Positions 12,520 to 24,602 of a stretch of DNA of 64,000 bases are shown here, one piece after another. The stretch covers positions 659,001-723,000 of the forward strand of contig JAWQEG010000726.1 in assembly GCA_033782935.1 (NCBI GenBank), given 5' to 3'. The notes under the pieces are model-generated. The model was not told the origin of the DNA. It saw only the letters and a program-made list of their open reading frames with translations, and made no database searches. The stretch's first letter is position 1. Each line of letters starts with the position of its first letter. This DNA comes from Petrolisthes cinctipes (Eukaryota; Arthropoda; Malacostraca; Decapoda; Porcellanidae). A program made the position numbers and the translations under genes.

Positions 12520-12675
12520 GTGAAGGTTGGGAACCCCAACTCTCTAACAATGACCCCATTAAAGGAGCTGGACCCCTTACCTGTCAGGGGTCCTACATTG
12601 GCACTAGACCCTCCCCACCCCTTGAAAAAAGGGAAATTGGCTATTGATGATGGTGATTATGATTATTATTTATGC
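12520..12675. repeat. possible dispersed-repeat fragment with (GAT)-rich tail
   Basis: A GC-richer block (gggaaccccaactctc to ccctccccaccccttg) is followed by a gat/tta-rich simple tail. The composition jump and tail suggest a retroelement 3' end, but no protein motif is readable. Confidence 0.3.
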
Positions 12676-13783
12676 TAATGAGATTTCCATGTACCGCATG
12701 TAATTTTTACGTCAAAATACCCTTAACCTTCACAAGACTTCATCACGGAATAATGAATCTATATGTGGGATGTTTTTGTTATACAGTATTATATATCTAT
12801 GAAAATTCTGTAATGAAAATAATTTGGCTGAGTGGTCGGAAACATCCATAATCCCTGTCAGGACAGAATATAATTATGATCTCCCTTCTCAATAAAGGAA
12901 GGATGTGAACAGAAAGCTCTGCAATATAATGAAGATCTTGTAACTAAACAGTCTCTCATATTTCAAATATTATCTCAAGAGGAAGGATATATTTGTTTCC
13001 TTTCCTGGATTATCAAGTACTGAACAAATATGAATCAGCAATATCAACATGAGTTATATGAGGAACACCTGATAAGTACAAAGATAATACTGTACTGTAT
13101 TCTCCCTTTGCATTCATGATCAAAGTTAGCTCTATTCATATTAATCAGTTCTTAAGTATCACCACTCTAAAATAGGTCTTTGAATAAGATAAACCTTTCA
13201 ACTTCTTTATTGATAGGCAAATTACATAACCCAGCAGTATTCCCTTCTTTAAAACTTCAGCTTTTTCATTAGGGATGCTCTATCTCGGCAACAATTTCTT
13301 TTTAAAGCACAATTATGTGTCTTTGAAAACAAAAATAATTTCATTTCATAATACATCCTCCAAAGAAATATAAACGCCTTTCATATCACTCGTGTGTTAA
13401 ACATTCAAAATGTGAAATAGAAAAAAACTCATTTTCTAACCTTCACAGAATATCTGTTAGTCACCTTGATTCACATTTTCATTTCATAAGAATTGGCCAC
13501 AAGGTGTCATCAACTACTGTACAGCCTCCACCAAGTTCACGTTCATCACTTCAGCATTGTCAATGAATGTACCTCAAAGTTTAAACCCACAGTTTTGACT
13601 TGCTTATCCAAAACACATGCCAGTACAATTAATGACCATTGATATTTAAAGTTATTTTTTGAAAGCTCCAACCAAGAGTAATGCAATACATATACTGTAT
13701 ATCATTATATAGTGAACTTTCACAAACTTCAGTATTCACATTACTATGTGGTCATAGAATGATTTGGTGATGGTAGCACTGTA

Positions 13784-13946
13784 CAGTCGGCGGCAGAAGT
13801 CGTGTCGCCTCACCTGCTTCACCGAGACGCACAGTGTTCATGGACTCGAGAAATACGCATGTTTTCTACACCTAATAATCTCGAGTCTATGAACATTGCG
13901 TGCCTCGGTGAAGCAAGTGAGGCGACAGGAATTTTGCCGCCGACTG
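13784..13946. mobile_element. near-complete foldback MITE, 163 bp, TA-flanked
   Basis: Almost the whole element is an inverted repeat. The left arm cagtcggcggcagaagtcg, then cctcacctgcttcaccgag, and on to ggactcgag is mirrored by the right arm around a centre near 13865. TA flanks both ends (Tc1/mariner-type target). It is GC-richer than its surroundings and non-coding. As RNA it would form a long hairpin. Confidence 0.85.
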
Positions 13947-15078
13947 TACCACTCCATCAATCTCCCCTTTACTCGTAGAGACATAGATTTGGGGAACATA
14001 CATTGACAATGCTGAAGTGATGAACATGGAGGTAGAAGAGGCAATACATCAACTAAATCATATTCTATACTGCAGCAGCTACACAAGTTCACATTAAAAG
14101 GATTATCAACATGAGCAAGATTTTCATCTCTGACCGTGGATTAGTTTTACTTCATTCATATTCATTGATGTTTTCTACACCCCAAAGAACAAGCTGAAGG
14201 ATAGGTGAAAATAAGTTTAACTAGAGGAGGGAGGAACATGTGCTAATGTGATAACAATTATTCCTGTTGACAGGAATATTTTATCTAAAACCTTGTTAAC
14301 ATAGCCATTCTAAATTTAAGATAGTGTAGGAGAGTGAAGCCAAAGAATAAAAACTACAATTCTTCAATCCAAGGCAATTTGGCATTCATAACATGCCTAA
14401 AACTACAACCGTCTGTCTACCTATCTTTATCTGTCCAGTGTCTAATTATCTACTCATGGTAGCGAGCTATCTATCTAACCTCTTGGATCAAAGCTGTATA
14501 TTTGGATTTTTTTGTGTCCATATAATGCTTTTCACTTGTGTTGCAAGAAAGGAAGTAACCAAATACCTTACTGTATATGAAATACTGAACTGTACTTGTT
14601 CTATTATAAACACATGAACTATGTTATTAAGATCACATAAAATCATATTTTAAACATTCCTCTGTGGCAAATTATCACAGTGAACCAAACATAATCTACT
14701 GTATACACTGTTCACAATTAGTTAAAAGAACAGCAATAAACTACAGACAATTCAATAACACTACAGGCACTCCACAGTCCACACTATGGTTATCCAAACT
14801 TTATGATATCTGATATAAAGGTCACAAACTGCTGTGTACCTGTAGTAAACAATATAACATTTTCATATCAAATAATCCATTCTACTGTATTGTATGCTTC
14901 TCCCACAGTTAAAAATTTATTATACTACTGTATATCCAAAAAATATTATTTCTTCTGCTATGATCATATTAGCTATATAAACTACCATACTTGTTTGGAA
15001 CAATTGTGCACAATTTTTGTAGAGTTACAGTATCTACAAATCTTTCAAGTATCAACATGAACATACCAAATAAGGGGA

Positions 15079-15095
15079 AAAAAAAAAAAAAAATG
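15079..15095. repeat. poly(A) tract
   Basis: A run of A just downstream of ZF12 on its strand. It appears as T on the minus strand, so it is not a transcript tail of ZF12. Confidence 0.75.
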
Positions 15096-15222
15096 TAACA
15101 ATGAGATCCATACCCAAAATGAAATATAAAGCAGTGGTCAACATACAAAATGCATATTAAATCACTTCTTTGTTCAAATTTTTCTTTATCAAACTGGTAA
15201 CAGACTAACTCATCTCTCCTCA

Positions 15223-15624
15223 CTACTGTAGCTGTCCGTAAGTTCCCTGGGGTCCAAGGTTTTCAGTCTTAATTGGGGCACCTGTCTCATCCACAGGACG
15301 ATGAGTCAACATGTGGGCATTTAAGTTTCCCTTCCAAGCAGAGCGATAGGGACAGTGTTCACAAGCATAGGGCTTTTCACCTGTATGAGTGCGTATGTGT
15401 GTGATGAGATTCCTCTTTTGTGTGGTGCGGAAGGTACAGTACTGGCATGAGAAAGGTTTCTCCCCAGTGTGTGTTCGCATGTGGTTCCTCAGATTTGTTG
15501 CAACATTAGTGGTGTAGGTACAGATGGAGCACTGATGGTTCTTGTTGCTGTTTGTGAAGCCTCGTGGCAAGCCCGGTGTGGCTCCTCTCCCACCAGCTGC
15601 CTCAACGTCACTCTCCAGCCCCAC
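15223..15624 (-). CDS. lola-like: alternative terminal zinc-finger exon ZF12 (three fingers)
   Basis: The acceptor gcgtccctacag opens [14 protein letters not shown] in phase 0, 133 codons. The helices are V,T,N,N; Q,R,N,T; W,G,N,A; Trp at -1 of the third is unusual. The C-terminal tail holds IKTE, a psi-K-x-E match. Its leader resembles those of ZF6 and ZF11. Confidence 0.85.
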   Translation of the reverse strand: MGLESDVEAAGGRGATPGLPRGFTNSNKNHQCSICTYTTNVATNLRNHMRTHTGEKPFSCQYCTFRTTQKRNLITHIRTHTGEKPYACEHCPYRSAWKGNLNAHMLTHRPVDETGAPIKTENLGPQGTYGQLQ

Positions 15625-15902
15625 CTGTAGGGACGCCCAGCATGCTTAATTCACCAAGGCACCAAATCAAAAATTTAATCATTTACTTCACTGTCTGTTA
15701 TTAGTTTGGCTCTAACAAAACTCATTTACACATCAATATTCTATGCACAGATCTCTCAGAGGTCAGAACTCCAAACCCAAAGCACCTGAAGAGGACATGG
15801 TTCACCAGATACACATATTTTCTATATTATCATCTTCCAATGACAATTGTATTTGGAAAAATATTACATTCAGGACTGTCATTAAATCTTGATTACTAAC
15901 TT

Positions 15903-16319
15903 TTACACTTTATGGCTTGCTGTATGATGCATTAGTTCATCTTCCCTTGAAGTACAGTATCCACAATATGAACACGTAAGAACTCTGTTTCTTTCTGTAG
16001 TGTGTGTTAGAAGGTGCTTTTTAAGATAGCCTTTTGTTGTTGTACGATACTGACACTGAGGGCAAGAATATGGTTTTTCCCCAGTATGAATAAGGTAATG
16101 TTTCTTTAGGTTATCCTTTGTGGTGGCACAATATGTGCAAAGCGGACAAGAAAATGGTTTTTCCCCTGTATGGGTTCGCATGTGAGTGATGAGATTTGTG
16201 GTGACATTAGTGGCATACGGGCAGTAGGAGCATTGATGCGTCTTGGTGGGAGTGCCGAGGCCGACCCATTGTGTCTGGCCGCCTCTCCCAGCTCTGGCAG
16301 CACCAGTGTCCAGCCCAAC
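15903..16319 (-). CDS. lola-like: alternative terminal zinc-finger exon ZF11 (four fingers)
   Basis: The acceptor gtcccccacag opens VGLDTGAARAGRGG in phase 0, 138 codons, the longest zinc-finger exon. The helices are V,T,N,T; T,D,N,K; T,G,Y,K; R,D,E,H. The fourth follows a non-standard linker (THTTERNRVLT). Its stop is only 278 bases upstream of the ZF12 acceptor. An ATTAAA on the minus strand near 15676 is a possible poly(A) signal in that gap. Confidence 0.85.
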   Translation of the reverse strand, partial: VGLDTGAARAGRGGQTQWVGLGTPTKTHQCSYCPYATNVTTNLITHMRTHTGEKPFSCPLCTYCATTKDNLKKHYLIHTGEKPYSCPQCQYRTTTKGYLKKHLLTHTTERNRVLTCSYCGYCTSREDELMHHTASHKV

Positions 16320-17503
16320 CTGTGGGGGACGTGGCCAGCTTACTATCTCAACATACACTCGGCCATACCACATGCATAAACAACACAGCCTTACTCACTC
16401 ATTATTACTGATAATACAATACGTCACCCACGTTTTTGGGGAAATTATGCAAAGTAAATCATACTTTCGTGAATGATTTACTCCAGCTTGAGCCCAAACC
16501 TGCAGCCTTTACCCATTAAGATAAGAGAAAACTAAAATAGTTAATATTTAATATATTTTAATATTTATGTGACTATTCAATAGTAATACATTATTAAAAT
16601 AGTACCATAGATCAACTGGAGGCAACAAAACACTCTATAATTTTTATCTTGTACTATTCCTGTACAGTATTATCATTGCAGTACTGTACAAGCATATTTG
16701 ATGAAAATTTTTCACTCCACTGCCTGTTCTTTTTCTAGTCAAATAATGCACAACATCAATGGCAACAACTGAAAACATTACAAACCTGATTGTTGTTATC
16801 TTTGTTGGGCACTACTGTATGTATTCAAATCATCTACATGAGAATTTCTTCTTCAACCGTTTATTATTGTAACGTAAAAACAGGTTAATTTTAAAGCTGT
16901 ATTTTCTTGGCATGATCTCCCCTACTACAGATTTCTAAACATTCATAATGTAAAATAAATAGCACTCCTCTCCCCTATCTATAAATACTGCCTTTTTTCC
17001 TCAACTCCTTCCTTCACTACTCATTCCTGATGCCAAACTTATACTGTATATCTCCTGCCATTTCTCTTTAGCCAATAGCCTCTTACTAGTATATTTAATC
17101 ATCAGAAATGCAGTATTCATTGCATTTCTGCATTACTATAATGCCAGTAGAGTATAAAAATCTTTCCTTAAAATATAAATAACTGAAAACATCCAATAAC
17201 AATTCAATACTTATTATGTACTTGTGGTTATATAAAATATTTATTTCCATTTGTGACCATGTAATACAAATACAAAATTCTGTCCCGTGCTATCCAAACT
17301 ATTTCACTTTGTATCATAATTACAGTACTGTACTATAATTGTATTTTGTTTGAAGTAAGACACTATTGAATGTAGTAAAGTACATAGTACAGAATTAACA
17401 TTTTTGCTCATCATATGGTAAGCATTTTTGTACAAACAGTTCAATGCAAATCAAATCCAGCATCATCAATTTTTACTTTAAAGTACTTATGGATATACAA
17501 TCT
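16320..17503 (-). other. intron between ZF10 and ZF11
   Basis: AT-rich, with a short hairpin (cagaaatgca inverted) at about 17104-17131. No exon was recognised. Confidence 0.5.
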
Positions 17504-17815
17504 CTAAGTATGAGTAAGAAGGTGTCTAATAAGGTACTTTTTCTTGGTACAAACATAAGAACAGTGTGGGCATGCAAAATCCTTGACACCTGTGTGTGTC
17601 TGAAGATGTTTTGTTAGATTGCATTTAACTGTTGCACGATAGGGGCAGTGAGAACAAGCAAATGGTTTCTCCCCTGTGTGCATCCGTAAATGATCCCTCA
17701 AGTGAGTGGTAACAGGAGTGACGTAGGTACAGTTGGAGTAGGGACAACGATGTAGCTTGGGACTGGAGGTGAACGCTTGCGAGGCTCCTCTCACCTCCCT
17801 CCTTCCCCAACCCAC
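17504..17815 (-). CDS. lola-like: alternative terminal zinc-finger exon ZF10 (three fingers, first atypical)
   Basis: The acceptor actcccccgcag opens VGWGRREVRGASQ in phase 0, 103 codons. The first finger begins CPYSNC, four residues between the cysteines instead of two (helix V,T,H,D). The others are V,C,N,K and K,K,Y,R. The linker before the last is THTGVKDFA. C-x4-C is permitted in the C2H2 family, so the finger is probably functional. Confidence 0.85.
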   Translation of the reverse strand: MGWGRREVRGASQAFTSSPKLHRCPYSNCTYVTPVTTHLRDHLRMHTGEKPFACSHCPYRATVKCNLTKHLQTHTGVKDFACPHCSYVCTKKKYLIRHLLTHT

Positions 17816-18162
17816 CTGCGGGGGAGTTTTTCTTACTAATGGTCGTATGCTTAAACAAAGAAAGTGCAGTCCACAATGGCACTCCACAAGAAACTAGTAT
17901 GCTTAAAGAAGATCTGCACTCCACATTTTGTAGCATGACACAACTGTGCATTTCTCTATACCAATAATATTGGAACAAAGTGTTGCATCAGAATGGGGTT
18001 CAGTCATTACCTAATATACATGAATGATGCTCTATAAATACTTAATTCAACACAATACTGTAATAAATATTGTAAATTCAAATAAAATAGCAGGACAGCA
18101 CTTTACTAACATTATATTGCTACAAGGTATTTGGGAATGCCAAGTACTACACCATAAATAAA

Positions 18163-18190
18163 AAAAAAAAAAATAAAAAAAAAAAAATAA
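18163..18190. repeat. A-rich tract
   Basis: A-rich run broken by single T. The rest of 17816-19853 (apart from the SINE head) is AT-rich with nothing recognised. Confidence 0.8.
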
Positions 18191-18540
18191 CAATTTCATA
18201 CTCTTGCTAAACATGTGACTACACATTATGGAATATACTTTTGTACTGTGCCAAAGTCACAACTGTATTATGCTACAAATATGCTTCAACATACAACCAC
18301 AAGATACTTAATTTTTTTCACCAAACACTTTCTAAAATAATTTGAGAAACTGTACATATAACAGCACAATTGACTAGAAGTGCTGATTACAACATTTTCA
18401 TCTGTTGTAAATAATTATATTATTAATAGTTACCAATTTAATACTGTATACAGTAACAGGCAAGGCCAAGCCATGGCAGGCAGAAGTATTATGACCACTA
18501 TAGAACCTAACAAGTTTTCTCAGATAAAATACTGTAGTAG

Positions 18541-18625
18541 GAACCACACCCTGGAATCAAATCCGGATATTCATTTTACGAGATCAGGGGCTTTCCACTA
18601 TACCACACCACAAATATGAATGTGA
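18541..18625 (-). mobile_element. tRNA-derived SINE head
   Basis: On the minus strand gtggtatagtggaaag (A box) is followed about 35 bases on by ggatttgattcc (B box), a good pol III internal promoter. It is not a tRNA gene: no acceptor stem or anticodon arm could be closed. Probably the head of a SINE. Confidence 0.55.
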
Positions 18626-19853
18626 GAACCACACCATCAACAGATGATTATTGGCTGACCTACAACTGACAACTGTCATCACACTAGAAGTGGAGCTAAC
18701 TGTACTTCATCTTACTAATTGTAATACCCACCAAGTTAGCTGCTAAGATATTCAAGTTTATACACTCTTCAAATGGTAAGAATACAATACCATAACTCTA
18801 AGGGATCTTTTTCTTAAACAAAAATGTTCTTCAATGTGGCTGAACATCAATTTAAGAGAATAATTATAGTTTCACAGACTGAAGGTGTCATACATAATGT
18901 AAGTTACATGGTATCCCACATTTATAAGTTCCAACACATAATACAGTACAAGAAAGTATTAACAGGGTGACTTTGATACATTACATAATGTACTTCAGTA
19001 GTGAGTGACAATGATTAAAGTCTCCTCATTATCTTGTTTTTCTAGTTACATATTTCAGTACACTCAGCTCTGAATCATCTTTCTTTTTCAAAGAATAATC
19101 AGTTTCATCACTGAATATATTTGGCATTATTGTCATTAGACGAGACACACAGCATGCATTGGTATATACGTCCAGCCCTTCCTTCAAGTTATCTTGGCAC
19201 GATAAATGCAAGCTGACAAAAACACAGACAGGACTCATACACCAAGCTACTACTGTAAACATAAAGAATTATAAAATTTATGTACTGTGTAATACAATAC
19301 TGTACGAGGGCCAGTATCTCACTGACAAAGTAAATATTACCAGGTAATATGCCAACAGAATATCATCATGCCAACAACAATAATCTGATGACTTTTGGTA
19401 TTATTCAACTGGTAGAAAACTATTAAGTACTGTTGTCAATTTTCAAACAAGCATCTGGGGTTTAATGTTTTAACAATTTCCAGATGCTAAACAATAAAAC
19501 ATTATCAAATTAATTTCATTCTACCTTACCATATTTCCAGTACAAAAACATAAATTTGGATCATAACTGCAAATTTGAATATAACTACTGTAGCATAATC
19601 ACCTGCGCACATTAAGCCCTCGGTAGTCATGAATGTTTTAGTTTTTATCTACCTGTTGTGAGTATTAAAAGAACATACAGTATACTTATATGCATTAGCG
19701 ACTGAAGCCCTTAAAAGATTTCTACATCTAGTTCACACTTCCATTATGGAACTTCACTATCAGTAAGATGGAAAAATGAAAGTACAGTATGTTAACATAC
19801 TGACTGGAGATTAACTCCTAGACTTTTTATAAGATCTGAAATATGCAGTGTAC

Positions 19854-20237
19854 CTAGAGTATGCACTGTTTGTTAGATTCTAAAACTGGACTGGTACTAT
19901 GCTCCTGAGTTGAATGATGTGTTTGTATATGATACTTAAGTTGAATCTTTTGAGCAGAACGGTAAGAGCAATGAGCACAAGCATATGGCTTCTCTCCAGT
20001 ATGGATACGCAAGTGGGTATGTAAATTCCCCTTTTGACTGGCACGAAAGGGACACAAAGGACACAAAAATGGTTTTTCCCCAGTGTGAGTTCGCATGTGG
20101 TTGATACAGTTAGTCCGGGTAGAGGAAGAGTATGAGCAGTATGGACACCGGTGAGTCTTGGCAGGAAGAGGTTGACTTTGGTAGAACGATGATGATCCCC
20201 ACATGCGACCTTTCACTCCAGCAATAATCAGGCCCAC
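19854..20237 (-). CDS. lola-like: alternative terminal zinc-finger exon ZF9 (three fingers)
   Basis: The acceptor gtcccccacag opens [15 protein letters not shown] in phase 0, 127 codons. The helices are T,T,N,N; Q,G,N,T; Q,I,Q,Y. The first finger has Cys in place of the core Leu, which may weaken its fold. Paralogue of ZF8. Upstream aataagtaaagc is a slightly diverged copy of the shared element. Confidence 0.85.
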   Translation of the reverse strand: MGLIIAGVKGRMWGSSSFYQSQPLPAKTHRCPYCSYSSSTRTNCINHMRTHTGEKPFLCPLCPFRASQKGNLHTHLRIHTGEKPYACAHCSYRSAQKIQLKYHIQTHHSTQEHSTSPVLESNKQCIL

Positions 20238-20468
20238 CTGTGGGGGACGCTTTACTTATTTACCCTCATATAGGTACTTGTCAAAGACAATAAAAGTATA
20301 AAGTTTCTGTCTCAGACAATTGTTTTATTTGAGTATCTTCTCTTTCATAAATAGATTGCACTGACAAGATAATATTCTTGGAAATTTCCTTATACATGTA
20401 CTGTATTTTTGTAAATTATTTTTTTTCTATTTTACCTTTTCCCCCCACTTCTCTAGCCATGATATTTC

Positions 20469-20492
20469 AACACACACACACACACACACACA
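20469..20492. repeat. (CA)n microsatellite
   Basis: About twelve ca units in the intron between ZF8 and ZF9. Nothing else is recognised in 20238-21495. Confidence 0.9.
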
Positions 20493-21495
20493 GTAGCTGC
20501 CCATATTCTACCTTGTAATTACTGTACTTTTAAAACTGAAAACTTTCTAATTGTGAATCAAATGTACAATAACAAGCTTACAACTGAAGCATTTTAACTA
20601 CAGTATACGACCAGGAACGTAATACAAAAGATATGTGATAATGTAAATTACCTTTTTATTGTAATAACAGGTTCCATATAATACTGTGTAATGTTTAGCT
20701 GTAATGCACTGCATACACTATTACAGCTATGTAATACTTTCATATAAAACTGTAAACTATGTAATATCAAGTACCGGTACTGTATGTTATTAAACTATAC
20801 ATGTAGATATAAAACGTGTCAATACTCCCAAGGTCTTTCTTTAAATTTTTGACCTGCTATTAATCTTTTATCTGCCTTCATACTTTATGACTTGCAATCA
20901 ATCACTTCTTCTTTCTTTTCATTTTTATGTTTTGATACTGAACATATGCTTCACAAAGCCCATTATTAAGGCCCACTTCATCACCAACTCACTCACACAT
21001 TCATGACTTCCAAACTGGCACCAGCCACTGAGAGAAACGTGAGGATGAATCTCAAATTACGCAGCTATCATGTTACCGGCGAGAGAGTTTTATGATGTTA
21101 GGGGGCCGTATGATTGTGGTATGTCTGAAACTTGAATATGGATTCAAACACTATCAACCCTCTTCTGAGTCCATTCCAACTTTCAACTTTTACGATACGA
21201 GTCAAGTATGCTATCCACACAACCACTTCCTCTTTGTATTTTCAAAGGATACTAGCTCTTACTATCCATGCCAAAATTATTACTGACCGAAAAATTTGAT
21301 TAAATACAAAATAGTATTGTAATGAGATTCAAAAAAAGAAAAATCTTTGAATGCTAAGGTTTTCTCATATGGTACTATAACTTGCTATTTGTATACAAAA
21401 TGATATTGCTACATCTTATTTATATTGAATAATGTCTTAAATCTAAATTATACTTCAATTGCTGTCAATTCTTCGTCTGGTCAACAGTCAACGAA

Positions 21496-21840
21496 TTAAA
21501 TGTCTGCCACAACTGCACGATGGGTCCGCAAGTGATTCCGAAGATGAACCATCTGTGTAGCACGGTATGGGCAATATCCACATGCATAAGGCTTTTCTCC
21601 TGTGTGAGTTCTCATATGAGTTTGTAAACTTCCTTTCTGAGTGGTACGATAAGAACAAAAAGTGCATGAGAAAGGTTTTTCCCCAGTATGAGTTCGCAAG
21701 TGGCTGATATAGTTAGTCCGAGTAGAGGAAAAGTATGAGCAATATGGACACTGGTGAACCTTGCGAGGGGTAGGTAGACTTTGGCTGTTCACTGGTGTTC
21801 CCCACACGCCACCCTTCACTTCAGCAATAATCGGGCCCAC
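21496..21840 (-). CDS. lola-like: alternative terminal zinc-finger exon ZF8 (three fingers)
   Basis: The acceptor tcccccctacag opens VGPIIAEVKGGVWGT in phase 0, 114 codons. The helices are T,T,N,S; Q,G,S,T; Q,V,H,N. The first finger has Tyr in place of the core Leu. The leader and first finger are close to ZF9, so the two are a tandem duplicate pair 1.6 kb apart. Confidence 0.85.
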   Translation of the reverse strand: MGPIIAEVKGGVWGTPVNSQSLPTPRKVHQCPYCSYFSSTRTNYISHLRTHTGEKPFSCTFCSYRTTQKGSLQTHMRTHTGEKPYACGYCPYRATQMVHLRNHLRTHRAVVADI

Positions 21841-23868
21841 CTGTAGGGGGGGATACTTGACTTATTCACCCTCATAGTCTCAACAAAAATATGTCTGAAG
21901 TTCTCCTTTGTAAGTAACACTGTCAACTGTCCAACAGCTGGATCATGACCACCTTCCTAAATAAATACAGTTTTTAGCAAGTGATAATTCATAACAATCT
22001 GTTGTTCAGAGCAGTTTAAGAAAAGAACAGTGCTGAACACGAGCTTTATATCACAGGATTACCACAGTAAAAAACAGGAGAAAATAAACACCAAAATGAG
22101 ATAAAAGTATATCAGTATTATTACCTACATAAATATCTTCAGAAGTTGTCTGAACAGGGTATATGAAAATGTCAATACAGTATACTGTACTTTTCATCCC
22201 ACTTTGGTGTTATTTTCTTCAATTATCTGTTTACCCTACCGGTACTTCAAGAACAAAGTAGCTGATGGGTGAGCCAAAGGGAAAGATGACAAGGATCAAG
22301 AAGCAAAATACAGGAAGGAGTTTATAGAAGAGGGAAAAGACAAGGAAGATAATAGTCTGGAGCATATGATGGGAGGGGAGTGGAGGATATAAACAAGGTT
22401 ATCAAGTATGAATTATGTGCACCATATGAGTGTACTCTGCCTTTGCTCTCACTACTGCAACTCCCTATTTCCATCAAATCTCACCCATTGCAGCCACCTC
22501 AATCACCTCCAGTACCACCCAACCTCAACTCTGGAACCATCAGTACCTAAAGGCATCTCAGAAATTGTGTCGGTCACAAAGTTTGGGAAACTGTAAAATA
22601 TCCACCATGATATACACAGCATCAAGGCACTTGCAGTTACTTTCCAAGCAAGTAACTGATTTACTTCATCAAGACATCGAACTCCAACAAGGGGAAGAGG
22701 AGACAAAGATGTGGAAAATTATTTGCAAAGTGTTATGGGTGTGGTGGACTTTGTGGGTTCATGTAACAACAATGTTTTCCCCTTTACACTCTTCCCAACT
22801 TCATGAATCCAGCCAGTTTCCTGACTTACAGTAAACAAAATTGTGACATTACAGCACTTTATAATTTGTTACAGTAGTATATACATTATATCATACCTAC
22901 AGTATTTTGTTGTGTAGCAATGTGAAAAAATTGGAAAGTACCAAAACATTTGGAGGAGATACTACTAAAAAGTTTACTTCTTAACACAGTAGGGTTGCAG
23001 AAACAAATTTTCATATAAATGGAGGTATGACTGTAATAAGTGAGGTTGTACTGTGAGAATATCACTTAACCAGAATGGAAATAGTACTCTGTGATTGTAA
23101 ATTGCTCACAAAAAGCATGGATGAAACAAAGGTGGTAAAACAATGCATTGTCAGCGATCAGATACACAGGAGTCTGGGAATGCCTTACAGATGGTATGAT
23201 ATAAGGAGTGATTGTTTAAGAAATGTACTGTAAATGAATAAAGCATCCAAAACCTGTGCACATCAGAATTGAGTTCTGGATTTAGGCAAGAAAAACAAAA
23301 CATGTTCGAGTTGATAATCTGGCTTTAACCTGATAGGCCATGGAATGGCATCTCAATCAAGAAGTGGCTTCATTTTAGTTATAATACTTGTGAGGGAAGT
23401 TTGAAAGGCTTTAATTAAAGTGAATTTGAGTATGACCCATTTCACTGCATATTTGTATTGTTTTATTTTTTCTTTTAAACCTAATCCTGAGGCCCCCACC
23501 CCTATGAAGGAGAGAATGAGGTCTTGATAATGATGTAACTTTAATTTCTATGAGATAAGGCAATGTTTTGAATATAAACAATAATAGGTATAGAACATAT
23601 ATTTATCTACTTTTTTCTACAATTTGACTTTGATATCAAATGATACATACAATTTTTTAAAATAAATTATTCTAATACTGAAAGTGTATTTATGTACAAC
23701 ATGAAATTGCTTGATATAATTGTAATTCTTAATCAGGGAATTAGTCTCTGCATCTGAATCTCTCCAGTAAAGGAACTGCTGTGAGTTACTATGTTAGTAG
23801 TGCAGAAACAACTACACTACCCAATAGAGCCAGCACAAATGATGTTCTGTGGTTGACTGATTCCTTAA
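21841..23868 (-). other. intron, nothing recognised
   Basis: AT-rich on the left, with a purine-rich stretch near 22260-22390. Open frames at about 22410-22830 lack codon character or motifs. Confidence 0.45.
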
Positions 23869-24448
23869 CCCTTAAACCGCGGGTGTCAACACTACCACCA
23901 AGTGTGGGTGACCGCCGGTGCCGGTAATTGTCGACAGACGCATTTTTCAAATATCCGCGCCCCCTGACATACTTGATTAGGCTCACAACAGAGGGTGTGT
24001 GTTCTTAGGAGCTACCACAGGTCACACTAGCCTTGTCCAGCCAGTGTAACAATATCTATCAGTGTGTGAGGATGAATTTTCAGTGCTTCCCTTATGCGCT
24101 AATTACCATATATGTACGTAGAAGCAACAGTGACATTATATTTCATATTGTTGTGTTGAAAAATGTGATTTTGACACATTTTATGACAAAATCAGAGCGT
24201 GAAAACATACTTTGAATTGTCAGGAGAGTGTAAAATTGAATTTTGAATTGTGGTCATTTTGAGCTGGCTACCCATCCTGCAGATGCCCATTTAGTCTTAA
24301 CAAGTACATCATGAGACAACTAAAGGTTTGTACTTCATTATCATGTATCATTTATTCATATAGGTTTAGTGGTTTACATGATATTAGACGCCAATTGTTT
24401 GTTGACGTTTTACAAAAATATGCCCACAGTACAGAGTTGGTTAGAGGG
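23869..24448. mobile_element. piggyBac-like non-autonomous element, ~580 bp
   Basis: It starts TTAA then ccctTAAACC and ends GGTTAGAGGG then TTAA, giving TTAA duplications with CCCT-starting inverted ends (8 of the first 10 bases match). This is the hallmark of piggyBac insertions. No transposase is encoded. The left third is unusually GC-rich for the window. Confidence 0.55.
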
Positions 24449-24534
24449 TTAAGTCACGATTTTACTCCTGAAGTCATGATTCAGTCCAGGACATCATGAA
24501 TGCTGATGGAACTTTAAATTTATGAAATACAGTA

Positions 24535-24602
24535 GTCCGATCACTGCCAGAGCTGGGATTCAAACATACAACAGGCAGACCCACCATACCACATCTACAT
24601 TT
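24535..24602 (-). mobile_element. tRNA-derived SINE head
   Basis: On the minus strand tggtatggtgg (A box) and gtttgaatccc (B box) lie about 30 bases apart, as in tRNA-related SINEs. The body was not delimited. Confidence 0.45.

Larger units (their letters stand above)
10691..13783 (-). other. intron between ZF12 and ZF13
   Basis: Apart from the repeats listed, AT-rich sequence. Plus-strand frames at about 10887-11364 lack motifs and I do not call them. Confidence 0.45.

Noticed and set aside
12125..12523. 132-codon plus-strand frame with poly-His
   Set aside because: The His run comes from a (CAC)n microsatellite and the rest has no coding character.
18541..18625. True tRNA gene
   Set aside because: A and B boxes are present, but no cloverleaf with closed acceptor and anticodon stems could be drawn; fits a SINE head.
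20469..20492. CRISPR or other prokaryotic-type array
   Set aside because: The window is eukaryotic; tandem repeats here are microsatellites, minisatellites and one satellite-like array without unique equal-length spacers.
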